A program made the position numbers and the translations under genes. 64,000 nucleotides of DNA, taken from Burkholderiales bacterium (GTDB lineage: Bacteria; Pseudomonadota; Gammaproteobacteria; Burkholderiales; SG8-41). The notes under the pieces were generated by a model that did no database searches, was not told where the DNA came from, and saw only the letters and a list, made by a program, of their open reading frames with translations. Within the stretch, counting starts at the first letter, position 1. Each line of letters begins with the position of its first letter. Below, piece after piece: positions 49,873 to 59,274 of this stretch. The stretch lies in NCBI GenBank assembly GCA_019749945.1, contig JAIEPF010000001.1, positions 186,001-250,000 on the forward strand, written 5' to 3'.

Positions 49873-50793
49873 ATGAAAGTCGGATTCATCGGACTCGGCA
49901 CCATGGGCGGATCCATGGCGCTCAACCTGCGCAAGGCGGGCTTCGACCTCGTCGTACATGACCTGCGGGCGGACGCCGCCAAACCGCAGCTCGCCGCCGG
50001 CGCGAGCTGGGCCGCCGACGTGAAGTCGCTGGGCAAGGCGGTGGACGTGGTGCTGACCTCGCTGCCCGGACCGCGCGAAGCCGAAGCCGTCGGCGCCGAC
50101 CTGATGGCATCGATGAAACGCGGCGGCGTGTGGTTCGACCTCACCACCAATTCACCGACGGTCGTGCGCTCGCTGTCGGCGCGTTGCGCCGAAATGGGCA
50201 TCAGCATGCTTGATGCTCCGGTGTCCGGCGGACCGCATGGCGCGAAGTCGGGCAAGATGGCGCTGCTGGTCGGCGGTGACGAAACAGTGTTCAACGAAAA
50301 CCGCAAGGTGCTCGACGCGATCGGCGACCAGGTGATTTACATCGGCGCGATCGGCGCCGGCACAGTGGCAAAACTGGTGCACAACTGCGCGGGTTACGCG
50401 ATCCAGACCGCCCTCGCCGAAGTGTTCACCGTCGGCGTCAAGGCCGGTGTTGATCCGCTGGCGCTGTGGGCCGCCGTGCGCCAGTGTTCATTGGGCCGCC
50501 AGCGCACCTTCGACCGGCTGGGCCGGCAGTTCCTGCAGGGCTCATTCGATCCGCCGGATTTCGCACTGAAGCTGGCCTTGAAGGATGTCACGCTGGCCAC
50601 CGAACTCGGCCGCGAACTGGGCGTGCCGATGCGTGTCGCCAATCTGGCGCATGCCGACATGACCGAAGCGCTGAACCGCGGCTGGGCCGAACGCGACTCG
50701 CGCATCCCCATGCTGCTGCAGGAGGAACGTGCCGGCGTGGAAATCAGGGTGCCCGCTGCGGCAATCCAGGCCGTGCTGCAGAAAGACGGCTAG
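49873..50793 (+). CDS. NAD(P)-dependent beta-hydroxyacid dehydrogenase
   Basis: 306 residues of the 3-hydroxyisobutyrate dehydrogenase family. MKVGFIGLGTMGGSMALNLR binds NAD(P), DAPVSGGPHGAKSGKMALLV is the substrate signature, and GAGTVAKLVHN supplies the catalytic Lys. It likely oxidises a short beta-hydroxyacid or reduces a semialdehyde. AGGGAGG before ATG 49873. Part of the LysR-adjacent plus-strand run. Confidence 0.9.
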   Translation: MKVGFIGLGTMGGSMALNLRKAGFDLVVHDLRADAAKPQLAAGASWAADVKSLGKAVDVVLTSLPGPREAEAVGADLMASMKRGGVWFDLTTNSPTVVRSLSARCAEMGISMLDAPVSGGPHGAKSGKMALLVGGDETVFNENRKVLDAIGDQVIYIGAIGAGTVAKLVHNCAGYAIQTALAEVFTVGVKAGVDPLALWAAVRQCSLGRQRTFDRLGRQFLQGSFDPPDFALKLALKDVTLATELGRELGVPMRVANLAHADMTEALNRGWAERDSRIPMLLQEERAGVEIRVPAAAIQAVLQKDG

Positions 50794-50839
50794 AATCAGC
50801 AGCACAATCGCGCGGGCCTGATGTCCGCAGGAGCATGTC

Positions 50840-51673
50840 ATGCAATGGCATCACCGGATCGGCCTCCTCGCAGCATGCATCTCCCTCTTTGCCGCGCCTG
50901 CGGCTCCCGCGCAGGACAGCATCGACGCGCTGCTCGACCGGGCCCTCGCCGGCGAACACCGGAGTGAAACCAACCGGCTGCGCGACAAATACCGGCATCC
51001 GCGCGAAACCCTGCTGTTTTTCGGACTGCGTCCGGAAATGACCGTGGTCGAAATCTGGCCCGGCGGCGGATGGTATTCGGAAATCCTCGGCCCGGTGCTG
51101 CGCGAGCGCGGCAAATACTATCTGGCGCAGTACGCCGTCGAAAATCCGAAAATCGCCGGCTGGCAGCGCGCGACGCGCGAAAAACAGCAGGCCCTCGTTG
51201 CGCAGCAGGCCGCGCTCTACGGCAAACCGGTGTTCACGTCCTTCGGTCCGCCGGAACATCTGGCCATCGCCCCGGCGGGCAGCGCCGATCTGGTGCTGAC
51301 GTTCCGCAATGTCCACAACTGGAGCAGCCAGCAGGCTGACCAGGCGGCGTTCCAGGCTTTTTTCGACGCGCTGAAACCGGGCGGCATCCTCGGTGTGGTT
51401 GAGCATCGCGCCAGACCCGGCACGTCTTTTGAACGCATGGTGAAAACCGGTTACATGACCGAGGCTCACGTGATCGCACTCGCCGAAAAAGCCGGCTTCA
51501 GGCTGATCGAAAAATCCGAGATCAATGCCAATCCGCTGGATACCACCGATCATCCCAACGGCGTGTGGACGCTGCCGCCAATGATGCGCGGAAGGCTGGA
51601 TCCGGAAAAATATGCCGCGATCGGCGAAAGCGACCGCATGACACTGAAGTTCCGCAAACCGGAAAAACCCTGA
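50840..51673 (+). CDS. Exported class I SAM-dependent methyltransferase (COG4798 type)
   Basis: 277 residues. Signal peptide (IGLLAACISLFAAPAAPAQD), then a methyltransferase domain with LRPEMTVVEIWPGGGWYSEI as motif I, ADLVLTFRNVHNW and LKPGGILGVVEH. The WPGGGWY variant is diagnostic of the COG4798 family found in many Proteobacteria. Its export makes the SAM supply unclear; it may bind a metabolite instead. It overlaps the MAPEG gene by one base. Confidence 0.88.
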   Translation: MQWHHRIGLLAACISLFAAPAAPAQDSIDALLDRALAGEHRSETNRLRDKYRHPRETLLFFGLRPEMTVVEIWPGGGWYSEILGPVLRERGKYYLAQYAVENPKIAGWQRATREKQQALVAQQAALYGKPVFTSFGPPEHLAIAPAGSADLVLTFRNVHNWSSQQADQAAFQAFFDALKPGGILGVVEHRARPGTSFERMVKTGYMTEAHVIALAEKAGFRLIEKSEINANPLDTTDHPNGVWTLPPMMRGRLDPEKYAAIGESDRMTLKFRKPEKP

Positions 51674-52056
51674 TGCCCGTCACACCGCTTTATGCCGCAT
51701 TGCTTGCGCTGATCTTTGTCGGCCTCAGCATCCGCACCATCCGCCTGCGCCGCCGCTATCGCGTGGGGGTCGGTGACGGCAACCACGCCGAACTGCAGCG
51801 TGCGGCGCGCGTACACGCCAATTTCGCGGAATACGTGCCGCTCGCGCTGCTGCTGGTTTATTTCGCCGAAACCGGTGGCGGGCCGCTGCCGCTGATCCAT
51901 GCCCTCGCCATCGCACTGCTCTGCGGCCGCCTGCTGCATGCCTGGGGCGTCAGCCAGGTCAGGGAAAATTACCGCTACCGCACCGCCGGCATGGTGCTGA
52001 CCTTCAGCGTGATCATCTCGGGCAGCCTGTTCCTGCTGTTCGCCCGGCTGTTCTGA
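51673..52056 (+). CDS. MAPEG-family membrane protein
   Basis: 127 residues with four helices (LYAALLALIFVGLSIRTIRL, EYVPLALLLVYFAETGGG, IHALAIALLCGRLLHAW, TAGMVLTFSVIISGSLFLLF). The MAPEG signature is RAARVHANFAEYVPLALLL and GRLLHAWGVS. Such proteins are microsomal-glutathione-transferase-like. Start ATG 51673 shares its A with the upstream TGA. Convergent with the next small gene. Confidence 0.9.
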   Translation: MPVTPLYAALLALIFVGLSIRTIRLRRRYRVGVGDGNHAELQRAARVHANFAEYVPLALLLVYFAETGGGPLPLIHALAIALLCGRLLHAWGVSQVRENYRYRTAGMVLTFSVIISGSLFLLFARLF

Positions 52057-52065
52057 AACAGCGGA

Positions 52066-52323
52066 TCAGCGGCGGTACTGGGCGGGATTGAGCCGGTCGA
52101 TGTCCGCCTGCACCTGCTCGCGGCTGCGTTCATAGACAATTTCCCGCCCCATCACCGAGCCGGCATAAGCCTGGCCGTTGCGCGTCGGCGTCAGCGAGCA
52201 CTTCACGCTGTGCACGCCCGCGCCGATCACCACCTCGATCGCGGAAGCGCGCTTGCTGAACACCACGACCTCCATCAGCTGCCGGGTCTCGGTGACGCGC
52301 ACCTGGATTTTTTCAGTGTTCAA
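52066..52323 (-). CDS. Small conserved protein, unknown function
   Basis: 85 residues, no signal or membrane segment. Predominantly beta: KIQVRVTETRQLMEVVVFSK, AIEVVIGAGVHSVKCSLTPT, followed by a short helix (SREQVQADIDRL). Not recognised. It may be cotranscribed with the lipoprotein gene 54 bp upstream. Convergent with the MAPEG gene at 9 bp. Confidence 0.6.
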   Translation of the reverse strand: MNTEKIQVRVTETRQLMEVVVFSKRASAIEVVIGAGVHSVKCSLTPTRNGQAYAGSVMGREIVYERSREQVQADIDRLNPAQYRR

Positions 52324-52377
52324 TCTGATTGTCCCGGGATTGCCGTGGCTCCGGTCAGCCCGGATCCACGGTATCCA

Positions 52378-53415
52378 TCACCTTACAAGCTTGCGCGCAA
52401 TGACCACGTTGTCATACACCAGATTGGATGACCAGATCCAGCGCGCACCCTCGAAAAACTCGGGATAACGCGTGTAGGCGGTCAGCGTGGTTACACCGAT
52501 CTCTTCATCGGTGTACTCGTAGGCACGCGGCCAGTTCAAATCATTGTATGTCCTCGACTGCCAGTTTTTCGGATAGGCGTAATGCACCATGTAGCAGTTG
52601 TCACGGCATGCCGGTTTCTTGACGTGCGGGTAAGTCCGTCCGAGTTTGTCGAAAAAGTGCAGATTGCCTTTTTCCACCACATCATTCGGGCTGTCCAGCG
52701 GACCAATCATGAAAGACTGGGCTTTCCATGAACTGTCGGTCACCGTGCCGTCACTGAACTTTGCAATCAACCCGCCGTCACCGAGGTACCAGGGGTCATT
52801 GAGCCGGGCCATGTTCTCGACGCCGAGAGCGAGGTATTCGTCCCAATCCACCAGCAGGAAGGCCATGGTGTAGGGGCGCTTCACCCTGAACTTGACGATC
52901 GCCGAGTTGAACGGCGTATACGGCGTGTTGTCGACGGAAACCAGTTTGCCATTCACATACAGCTCGAAATAGTTGTCGGCGACGATGAAGCCGGTCACCA
53001 CTTCACCATCGGCGTCAACCTCGATCACCGGCACCTTGTCAGTGGAAACCGCGGCGGCATTCGGCGGCAGAACCTTGTTGCATTCATTGTAGAGGTCATA
53101 GGACAGCGGCCCCTCTTTGCGCTGCAAGGCCGTATTCGCGGGCACCGTGATCACCGTGCCGTCGGTTGCGGTGATCTCGCCCACCGCAGCCACGCGCAGA
53201 TTCATCTTGGGATTGGTATGGGCGCAGCTGGTCAGGTTTTGCACCACAATTTTTTTCGCCTGCCCCTGAGTCACCATCCGTTTTGCCGGGCCCTCCGGCG
53301 GATCCAGCACAATGTCGGGGCCCCGGCTCTGGCATGCCGCCAGCGCCGCACACCCCAGTAACGCCAGCAGAATATTGTGCGATGCCGCACGTGATGCCTT
53401 GATCGTTCCCAGCAT
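52378..53415 (-). CDS. Secreted lipoprotein-like protein, unknown function
   Basis: 345 residues. The N-terminus has a lipobox-like LLGCAALAAC with Cys28, so it is probably a lipoprotein. The middle part VADNYFELYVNGKLVSVDNT and FNSAIVKFRVKRPYTMAFLL resembles carbohydrate-binding beta-sandwich domains. Cysteines at CAHTNPK, YNECNK and CRDNCYMVHY may form disulfides. Not recognised as a named family. It is divergent from the molybdenum hydroxylase genes across 220 bp. Confidence 0.72.
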   Translation of the reverse strand: MLGTIKASRAASHNILLALLGCAALAACQSRGPDIVLDPPEGPAKRMVTQGQAKKIVVQNLTSCAHTNPKMNLRVAAVGEITATDGTVITVPANTALQRKEGPLSYDLYNECNKVLPPNAAAVSTDKVPVIEVDADGEVVTGFIVADNYFELYVNGKLVSVDNTPYTPFNSAIVKFRVKRPYTMAFLLVDWDEYLALGVENMARLNDPWYLGDGGLIAKFSDGTVTDSSWKAQSFMIGPLDSPNDVVEKGNLHFFDKLGRTYPHVKKPACRDNCYMVHYAYPKNWQSRTYNDLNWPRAYEYTDEEIGVTTLTAYTRYPEFFEGARWIWSSNLVYDNVVIARKLVR

Positions 53416-53635
53416 GATCTCTCTCCCTTGGTGGACCGGCGCCCGCTGCAGAATCTGGATGCTCTGCTGGTTTTGGCGACGATTCGGCCCAGCTTAGCCG
53501 AGCGTCATGGTCAGGGCAAGCATGCGCAGGCCCTTCCGCCTTGGCGGTTGCAGGCAAACCAATTTGGGCGAATCTTTCCCGCGAGTGCATCCCTTATAAT
53601 TTCGGTCTTTTCCGCAGCCCCTCCCAAACTCAAAA

Positions 53636-54115
53636 ATGCTGATCAAATTCACGCTCAACGGCGACCCTGCCGAAGTACACCTCAAATCTTCAGACCGCCT
53701 GCTGGTCGATGTTTTGCGCGAAGACCTGCAACTCACCGGCACCAAACACGGCTGCGGCATCGGCGCCTGCGGCACCTGCACCGTCATCGTCGACGGCGCA
53801 CCGGTGTCGTCCTGCCTGCAGCTCGCCGCCCTGTGCGACGGCGCCAGCGTGCGCACCGTGGAAGGGCTGGCCGATGCCGGCGTGTTGCATCCGGTACAGC
53901 AGGCCTTCATCAACAAATCCGCGATGCAATGCGGCATCTGCATTCCCGGCCATGTCATGCAATGTGTTTCCCTGCTCGAAAAGAATGCCAACCCCACTGA
54001 TGCAGACATCCGCATGAGCGTCGACAGCGTCTACTGCCGCTGCACCGGTTACGTCAAGATCATCGACGCCTACCGCGAAGCCATCGCGCTGCTGAAAAAG
54101 GCGGCCCAGGCATGA
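53636..54115 (+). CDS. [2Fe-2S] subunit of a molybdenum hydroxylase
   Basis: 159 residues, the standard small subunit of the xanthine dehydrogenase family. Plant-ferredoxin cluster ligands Cys40, Cys45, Cys48 and Cys60 (HGCGIGACGTC) and the alpha-helical cluster ligands Cys99, Cys102, Cys134 and Cys136 (AMQCGICIPGH, VYCRCTGY). It passes electrons from the molybdenum site to FAD. ATGA overlap with the fused large subunit gene. Opens the second catabolic gene run. Confidence 0.95.
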   Translation: MLIKFTLNGDPAEVHLKSSDRLLVDVLREDLQLTGTKHGCGIGACGTCTVIVDGAPVSSCLQLAALCDGASVRTVEGLADAGVLHPVQQAFINKSAMQCGICIPGHVMQCVSLLEKNANPTDADIRMSVDSVYCRCTGYVKIIDAYREAIALLKKAAQA

Positions 54116-57100
54116 ACAACCGCAACAAAAATCGGCGCGACCCCAAATTCGAAGCCGGCCTGCTGGTGGTGGGCAAGGATGTGCCGCGCACCGACGCGAT
54201 ACCCAAGGTCACCGGCGCCGCGCAATATGTCGCCGACATCCACCTGCCCGGCATGCTGCATGCCGCCGTGCTGCGCAGCCCGCATCCGCATGCGCGCATC
54301 CTGTCGATCGACACCAGTGCCGCGCGCAGCATGCCCGGCGTCAAGGCCGTGGTCACCGGCGAAGACACCGCGAAACGCAAATGGGGCGCCTTCCGCCCCG
54401 ACCTCTATCCGCTGGCCATCAACAAGGTGCGTTACGTCGGCGACGAGGTTGCTGCAGTCGCCGCCATTGATCCTGAAACCGCGCGCGCCGCGGTGGACCG
54501 CATCGTTGTCGAATACGAAGTACTGCCGGGCGTGTTTTCGCTGGACGAGGCCATGGCGCCGGGTGCGCCGCTGGTGCATGACGACACGCCGGGCAACGTC
54601 GCCCATGAATTCGCCTTTGAACGCGGCGACGTCGATGCCGGTTTCAAGGCCTCCGAAGTCATCGTTGAAGGCACCTGGGATTCGATCCGGCAGTGGCACT
54701 CCTCGCTCGAAACCATCGGTTGCGTTGCGCACTGGAGCAACAACCGCGTCTCCATGTGGTGCAACACCCAGACCCCCTTCCTCGCCCGCGGCCGTTATGC
54801 CATCGCGCTCGGTGTGCCGGAAGCGCAGGTGCGGGTGATCCAGACCGAAGTCGGCGGCGGTTTCGGCGGCAAGTCCGGTGACGACAACGGTTCGGTGATC
54901 GCCGCCATCCTCGCACGCAAGGCCGGACGCCCGGTCAAGCTGATCCACACCCGCGAAGAGGAATTCCTCGCCAGCCATCCGCGCATGCCCATGCGTTACT
55001 GGGTGCGCCTCGGTTTCGCCAAGAGCGGCAAGGTGCTGGCCAAGGAAATCCGCATGTGGGCCGACAACGGCGCCTACACCGGCAAATCGCAGGCCATCCT
55101 CGGTGCGGCCACGGTGCGCCATGACGCGCTGTATAAATATCCCAATGCCCGCGCCAAATCGACGCTGCTCTATACCAATCTGGTGCCCACCGGCGCCTTC
55201 CGCGGCTTCGGCAATCCGTCAGCCGACTGGGCGGTCGAGCAGGCCTGGGATCTCGCCGCAGAAAAACTGAACATCGACGTGGTTGATCTGCTGCGCATGA
55301 ATGCGGTCGAGGAAGGTGACGTCTCGCCGCACAACCACAAGATCACCAGTGGTGAGCTGCGTCAGTGCATCGACAAGGCGGCGGATCTGATCCAGTGGAA
55401 AAAGAAGCGCAAGAACAAGAAAGACGGCCACGGCCTCGGCATGGGCTGCAGCATCCACGTCAACGGCCGCCGCAGTTTCGGCGACTGGGACGGCAGCTCG
55501 GCCATCGTGCGCATCAATGAAGACGGCCGCGCCACCATCATCACCGGCGAAGGCGAAATCGGCCAGGGCACGCTGACCGTGCTGCGCCAGATCGCCGCCG
55601 AAGAACTCGGCATGCCGTACGAGGACGTGGACATCACCCGCCCCGACACCGATGTGCATCCGCATTCACTGGGCGCGCTGGCCAGCCGCGTCACCTATGT
55701 CGCCGGCAATGCCGTCAAACTCGCCGCAGCCGCCGCGCACAAACAACTGATGGCTGCAGCGGCTGAACAATTCAAGAAGCCGGCCGAAGACCTGACCATC
55801 ATCAACGGCCAGATCGGCCCGAAAAAAGGCGCCGAGAGCGAATTCAAGCCGGTCAGCGCCGTGGTGCGCGCCAATATCTACAAACGCGGCGGCGAGGCCA
55901 TCGTCGGCGTCGGCAACTGGGACAATCCTTCGGACTTCCCGGACCACAGCCGTTACGGCAACGAATCCGGCGCCTACAATTTTGCCGCGCAGGCGGTCGA
56001 GGTCGAAGTCGATCGCGGCACCGGCGTGGTGACGCTCAAGGAAATTTCCGCGGTCGTCGATTGCGGCACGGTCATCCACCCTTCGGCGGCCCAGGGCCAG
56101 GTCGAAGGCGCGGTGACCCAGGGCATCGGCCTCGCGATGACCGAATATTTCGACTGGCACAACGGTACCCCCACCGATCCGCAGTACATCGACTATCCGC
56201 TGCCCTCTGCTGAATTCGTGCCGAAAATCCATGTCGCATTTGCCGATTCCTACGAACCTTCGGGCCCCTTCGGTGCCAAGGGCCTCGGCGAAATCGGCCT
56301 CGATGCGATACCTGCAGCGATTGCCAATGCCATTGCCGATGCGGTCGGCGTACGCATCCACCAACTGCCGATCACCGCGGAAAAAATCCATCGCGCACTG
56401 CATCCGGAACTGTATGCCGATGAAAAGGTGGTGCCGGCCGCACCACCCAAAGGCGGGGTGTGGACGCGACTGGCCACCGGCCGGCCTTCGGGCGCGCGCC
56501 CGCTGCAGGTCGAACTGGTGACGCCGAAAACGGTGGATGAAGCCATTGCGCTGTATGCCGCAGGGGATACCGCCATCGTCTCCGGCGGTATGTCACACGC
56601 CCTGCGCCGCGAACGCACCGGCTTCCCGCAGGCGAAACGGCTGATGAATGTGGCCCGCATCCCGGAACTGCAGCAGGTCGGCATCGGCGGCGAGCTGTTG
56701 CGCATCGGCGCCGCGGTCAACCAGCAGACGCTGATCGAACTGCCCGGACTGCGCGAACGCTGGGCCGTAATCGCCGAAGCGCTGGATGCCGCAGGACACA
56801 CGCGGGTGCGGCAGATGACCACGGTCGGCGGCAGCGTCGCCCCGCTGATCGGCGGCTTTGACCTGCCGGTGGCGCTGCTGGGACTCAATGCCCGTGTCGT
56901 CACCGCAACACCGGCCGGACGCAAAACCTGGCCCCTGGCCGAAGCCTTTGATAAACGTTTTGCCAAAGACGAAATGGTCATCGCCATTGAAGTCGATGCC
57001 CTGCCCGCGCGCAGCGGCTCGGCTTTCCACAAGTTTTTGCCGCGCGGCGTGATGGAAACACCGGCGGCCAATGCCGCAGCGACGGTGACGCTGGATGCAC

Positions 57101-57345
57101 AGGGCAAATGCGTCGCGGCGCGCCTGGTCGTCGGCGCCGTCAGCTGGAAACCGGTGGTACCCGATCTGTCGTCGCTCAAGGGCATAGTCTTCGACGAAGC
57201 CCGAATCCGCGCTGCAGTACAAGCCGTGCGTGAGATGGCCCAGCCGCTGGCCAATGTCCGCGGCTCGGCGATGTACAAACGCAATATGGCGGTCGAGATC
57301 GGCGCCCGCACGCTGATCCGTGCATGGCGGCAAGCCGCCAAATGA
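54112..57345 (+). CDS. Molybdenum hydroxylase: fused molybdopterin and FAD subunits
   Basis: 1077 residues. Residues about 1-770 are a CoxL/XdhB-type large subunit: GGGFGGKSGDDNGSV near 248, GAFRGFGNPSADW near 360, GEGEIGQGTL near 485 and the catalytic Glu in GAKGLGEIGLD near 724. Residues about 800-1077 are a CoxM-type FAD subunit with VSGGMSHALRRE and TTVGGSVAPLIGG as FAD-binding loops. No CO-dehydrogenase VAYRCSFR loop, so an N-heterocycle or aromatic hydroxylase is expected. The Mo-FAD order in one chain is unusual; separate coxM-type genes are the norm. Confidence 0.92.
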   Translation: MNNRNKNRRDPKFEAGLLVVGKDVPRTDAIPKVTGAAQYVADIHLPGMLHAAVLRSPHPHARILSIDTSAARSMPGVKAVVTGEDTAKRKWGAFRPDLYPLAINKVRYVGDEVAAVAAIDPETARAAVDRIVVEYEVLPGVFSLDEAMAPGAPLVHDDTPGNVAHEFAFERGDVDAGFKASEVIVEGTWDSIRQWHSSLETIGCVAHWSNNRVSMWCNTQTPFLARGRYAIALGVPEAQVRVIQTEVGGGFGGKSGDDNGSVIAAILARKAGRPVKLIHTREEEFLASHPRMPMRYWVRLGFAKSGKVLAKEIRMWADNGAYTGKSQAILGAATVRHDALYKYPNARAKSTLLYTNLVPTGAFRGFGNPSADWAVEQAWDLAAEKLNIDVVDLLRMNAVEEGDVSPHNHKITSGELRQCIDKAADLIQWKKKRKNKKDGHGLGMGCSIHVNGRRSFGDWDGSSAIVRINEDGRATIITGEGEIGQGTLTVLRQIAAEELGMPYEDVDITRPDTDVHPHSLGALASRVTYVAGNAVKLAAAAAHKQLMAAAAEQFKKPAEDLTIINGQIGPKKGAESEFKPVSAVVRANIYKRGGEAIVGVGNWDNPSDFPDHSRYGNESGAYNFAAQAVEVEVDRGTGVVTLKEISAVVDCGTVIHPSAAQGQVEGAVTQGIGLAMTEYFDWHNGTPTDPQYIDYPLPSAEFVPKIHVAFADSYEPSGPFGAKGLGEIGLDAIPAAIANAIADAVGVRIHQLPITAEKIHRALHPELYADEKVVPAAPPKGGVWTRLATGRPSGARPLQVELVTPKTVDEAIALYAAGDTAIVSGGMSHALRRERTGFPQAKRLMNVARIPELQQVGIGGELLRIGAAVNQQTLIELPGLRERWAVIAEALDAAGHTRVRQMTTVGGSVAPLIGGFDLPVALLGLNARVVTATPAGRKTWPLAEAFDKRFAKDEMVIAIEVDALPARSGSAFHKFLPRGVMETPAANAAATVTLDAQGKCVAARLVVGAVSWKPVVPDLSSLKGIVFDEARIRAAVQAVREMAQPLANVRGSAMYKRNMAVEIGARTLIRAWRQAAK

Positions 57346-57426
57346 TGAATGCGGAGCGATGAGTGATGAACGAAAAAGTCCATCGCGCAGGCGCCCCGCT
57401 CATCACTCATCACTCCGCACTCATCA
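57343..57426. repeat. 84-bp inverted repeat, GAGTGATGA family
   Basis: 29-bp arms 57343-57371 and 57398-57426 are complementary with three mismatches (arm begins TGATGAATGCGGAGCGATGA). The left arm starts on the stop codon of the molybdenum hydroxylase gene. Half-copies appear near 62187-62214 and 40984-41008. Confidence 0.88.
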
Positions 57427-57441
57427 CTAAAGGGTCCAATA

Positions 57442-58254
57442 ATGTCTGACCGCTTCAAAACCACCGACGGCTGCGACATCGCCTACACGCTGCACGCCGG
57501 CGCGGGCAACCATGCCCCGCGCGTAGCACTGGTGCATTCGCTGGCGCTGGACCGCAGCATCTGGGATGACGTCGTGCAGGCGCTGGTCAAAGACGTGCAG
57601 GTATTGACCTGGGACTGCCGCGGCCATGGCCTGTCCGGCCAGCCGGTGATGACTTACACGCCGCAGTTGTTCGCGCGCGACCTCGCCGAACTGATGGACC
57701 ATGTGCAATGGCCGTCGGCCATCGTCGCCGGCTGTTCGATGGGCGGCATGGTGGCGCAGGCTTTCGCCATCGGCTACCCGCAGCGCACGCAGGGACTTGT
57801 GCTGATCGACACCACCGCCTGGTACGGCGCCGATGCGCCGAAAGTCTGGCGCGAACGCGGCACCACCGGCAAGGAAAAAGGCATGGCGGCGCTGATCAAG
57901 TTCCAGACCGAGCGCTGGTTCGGCGACCATTTCCGCGCCACACAAACCGCCACCATCGACCGGCTGACCAGGGTATTCCTCGCCAACAATGTCGACTGTT
58001 ACGTCAAAACCTGCGAAATGCTCGGTGACGGCGACCTGCGCGCGGGACTGGCCTCGATCAAGGTGCCGACCGCGATTGCCGTCGGCGAGGAAGATTACGC
58101 AACACCGGTGGCCATGGCCGAAGCACTGCATAAAGCCATCGCCGGCTCGACGTTGACCGTACTACCCGGCGGCCGCCACATCACGCCGACGGAAAAACCG
58201 CAGGACATCGCCGCGCGTATCCGCGAAGTCATCAGCAAGAGCAAAACAGCATGA
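57442..58254 (+). CDS. Alpha/beta hydrolase (enol-lactonase/N-formylmaleamate-deformylase-like)
   Basis: 270 residues. Nucleophile Ser99 in VAGCSMGGMVAQ, the oxyanion segment VALVHSLALDRSIWD, catalytic Asp in GEEDYATP and His in GGRHITPTEKP. The family includes 3-oxoadipate enol-lactonases and deformylases of pyridine pathways. Overlaps the amidohydrolase gene by 4 bp, so both probably act in the same ring-catabolism route. Confidence 0.88.
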   Translation: MSDRFKTTDGCDIAYTLHAGAGNHAPRVALVHSLALDRSIWDDVVQALVKDVQVLTWDCRGHGLSGQPVMTYTPQLFARDLAELMDHVQWPSAIVAGCSMGGMVAQAFAIGYPQRTQGLVLIDTTAWYGADAPKVWRERGTTGKEKGMAALIKFQTERWFGDHFRATQTATIDRLTRVFLANNVDCYVKTCEMLGDGDLRAGLASIKVPTAIAVGEEDYATPVAMAEALHKAIAGSTLTVLPGGRHITPTEKPQDIAARIREVISKSKTA

Positions 58255-59258
58255 AAGCGCGGTGCCTCGACATCCATGCCCACCACGTCGGCAAACCGGT
58301 CATCGACCGCATCAATGCCGAAGGCGAAAAACATGGCGTGAAAGTCGTCAAGGGTGAAGACGGCGCAACGCGTATCGAAGTGGGTGGCCGCCTCACCGGC
58401 ATGCCGCTGATTCCGCCGCTGAGCGACGAAGCGGCACGGCTGAAATGGATGGACGAGGCCGGCATCGACGTGCAACTGCTCTCCGGCTGGATGGATCTCG
58501 CCGGATATCATCTGCCGACGGAAGCCGGACAGTGGCTCTCGCGCGTGCAGAACGAAGCGCTGGCGGAAATGGTCGCGCAACGCCCCGACCGTTACGCCGC
58601 CGCGGCAATGGTGCCGCTGCAGGATGCGGCACTCGCCGCCGATGAATTGCGCCACGCGGTGCAGACCCTCGGCCATCGCGCGGTGCAGATCGGCGCCCGC
58701 GTCGAGGAAGAAGGCCTGGATGCGCCGCAGTTCGACGCGTTCTGGGCCGCGGCGCAGGAACTCCATGTGCCGGTGATCATCCACCCGGCCGACCTCGCGG
58801 TGCCGCCGCGCATGCGCAGACTGTTCCTGCACATCCTCGTCGGCAATCCGAGTGAGACCACCTTTGCCGCGGCGGCGCTGTTGTTGGGTGGTGTATTCGA
58901 TCGTTTCCCGAAACTGCGCGTGCTGCTGGTGCACGGCGGCGGCTGTGTGCCGTACCAGTTCGGCCGCATCGACCGCGGCCGCGTCACTGCGCCGCCGTTT
59001 GCCAAAGGCCCGGTGAAAAATCCGCTGGGCCAGTACGCGGACAATCTCTATTACGACACCGTGCTGCATGACGATGCCGCATTCCAGTGCCTGATCGCGC
59101 GTGTAGGCAGCAGCAAGGTGGCGCTGGGCAGCGATTATCCGTTCCCGCTGCGCGATCCGGATCCGGTTAAATTTATCAATAAAAACAATAGCTTAGATGA
59201 TGATGCGCGGCGTGCCCTGTGCTGGGATACCGGCGCCGCATTACTTGGATTGAAATGA
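58251..59258 (+). CDS. ACMSD-like metal-dependent amidohydrolase
   Basis: 335 residues of the amidohydrolase 2 family. Metal ligands: the HxH of DIHAHHVG (His9, His11), a His in PVIIHPADL, a His in LLVHGGGCVPYQFGR and an Asp in ALGSDYPFPLR. Relatives decarboxylate aminocarboxymuconate semialdehyde or hydroxybenzoates (non-oxidatively). The stretch KFINKNNSLDD near the C-terminus is encoded by an AT-rich IHF-like motif; the rest is GC-rich. Last gene before a Bug gene (16-bp gap). Confidence 0.9.
   Translation: MKARCLDIHAHHVGKPVIDRINAEGEKHGVKVVKGEDGATRIEVGGRLTGMPLIPPLSDEAARLKWMDEAGIDVQLLSGWMDLAGYHLPTEAGQWLSRVQNEALAEMVAQRPDRYAAAAMVPLQDAALAADELRHAVQTLGHRAVQIGARVEEEGLDAPQFDAFWAAAQELHVPVIIHPADLAVPPRMRRLFLHILVGNPSETTFAAAALLLGGVFDRFPKLRVLLVHGGGCVPYQFGRIDRGRVTAPPFAKGPVKNPLGQYADNLYYDTVLHDDAAFQCLIARVGSSKVALGSDYPFPLRDPDPVKFINKNNSLDDDARRALCWDTGAALLGLK
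59178..59195 (+). promoter_or_regulatory. AT-rich 18-bp motif, IHF-like (copy 6 of 7), inside the amidohydrolase gene
   Basis: AATAAAAACAATAGCTTA encodes the INKNNSL region 64-81 bp before the stop; one mismatch to the IHF consensus. Striking because the surrounding codons are GC-rich. Confidence 0.4.
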
Positions 59259-59274
59259 TTTTGGGAACTCGGCA

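Noticed and set aside
54112..56400. Form I CO dehydrogenase large subunit
   Set aside because: The active-site loop VAYRCSFR is absent; GAFRGFG is the general molybdenum hydroxylase motif.
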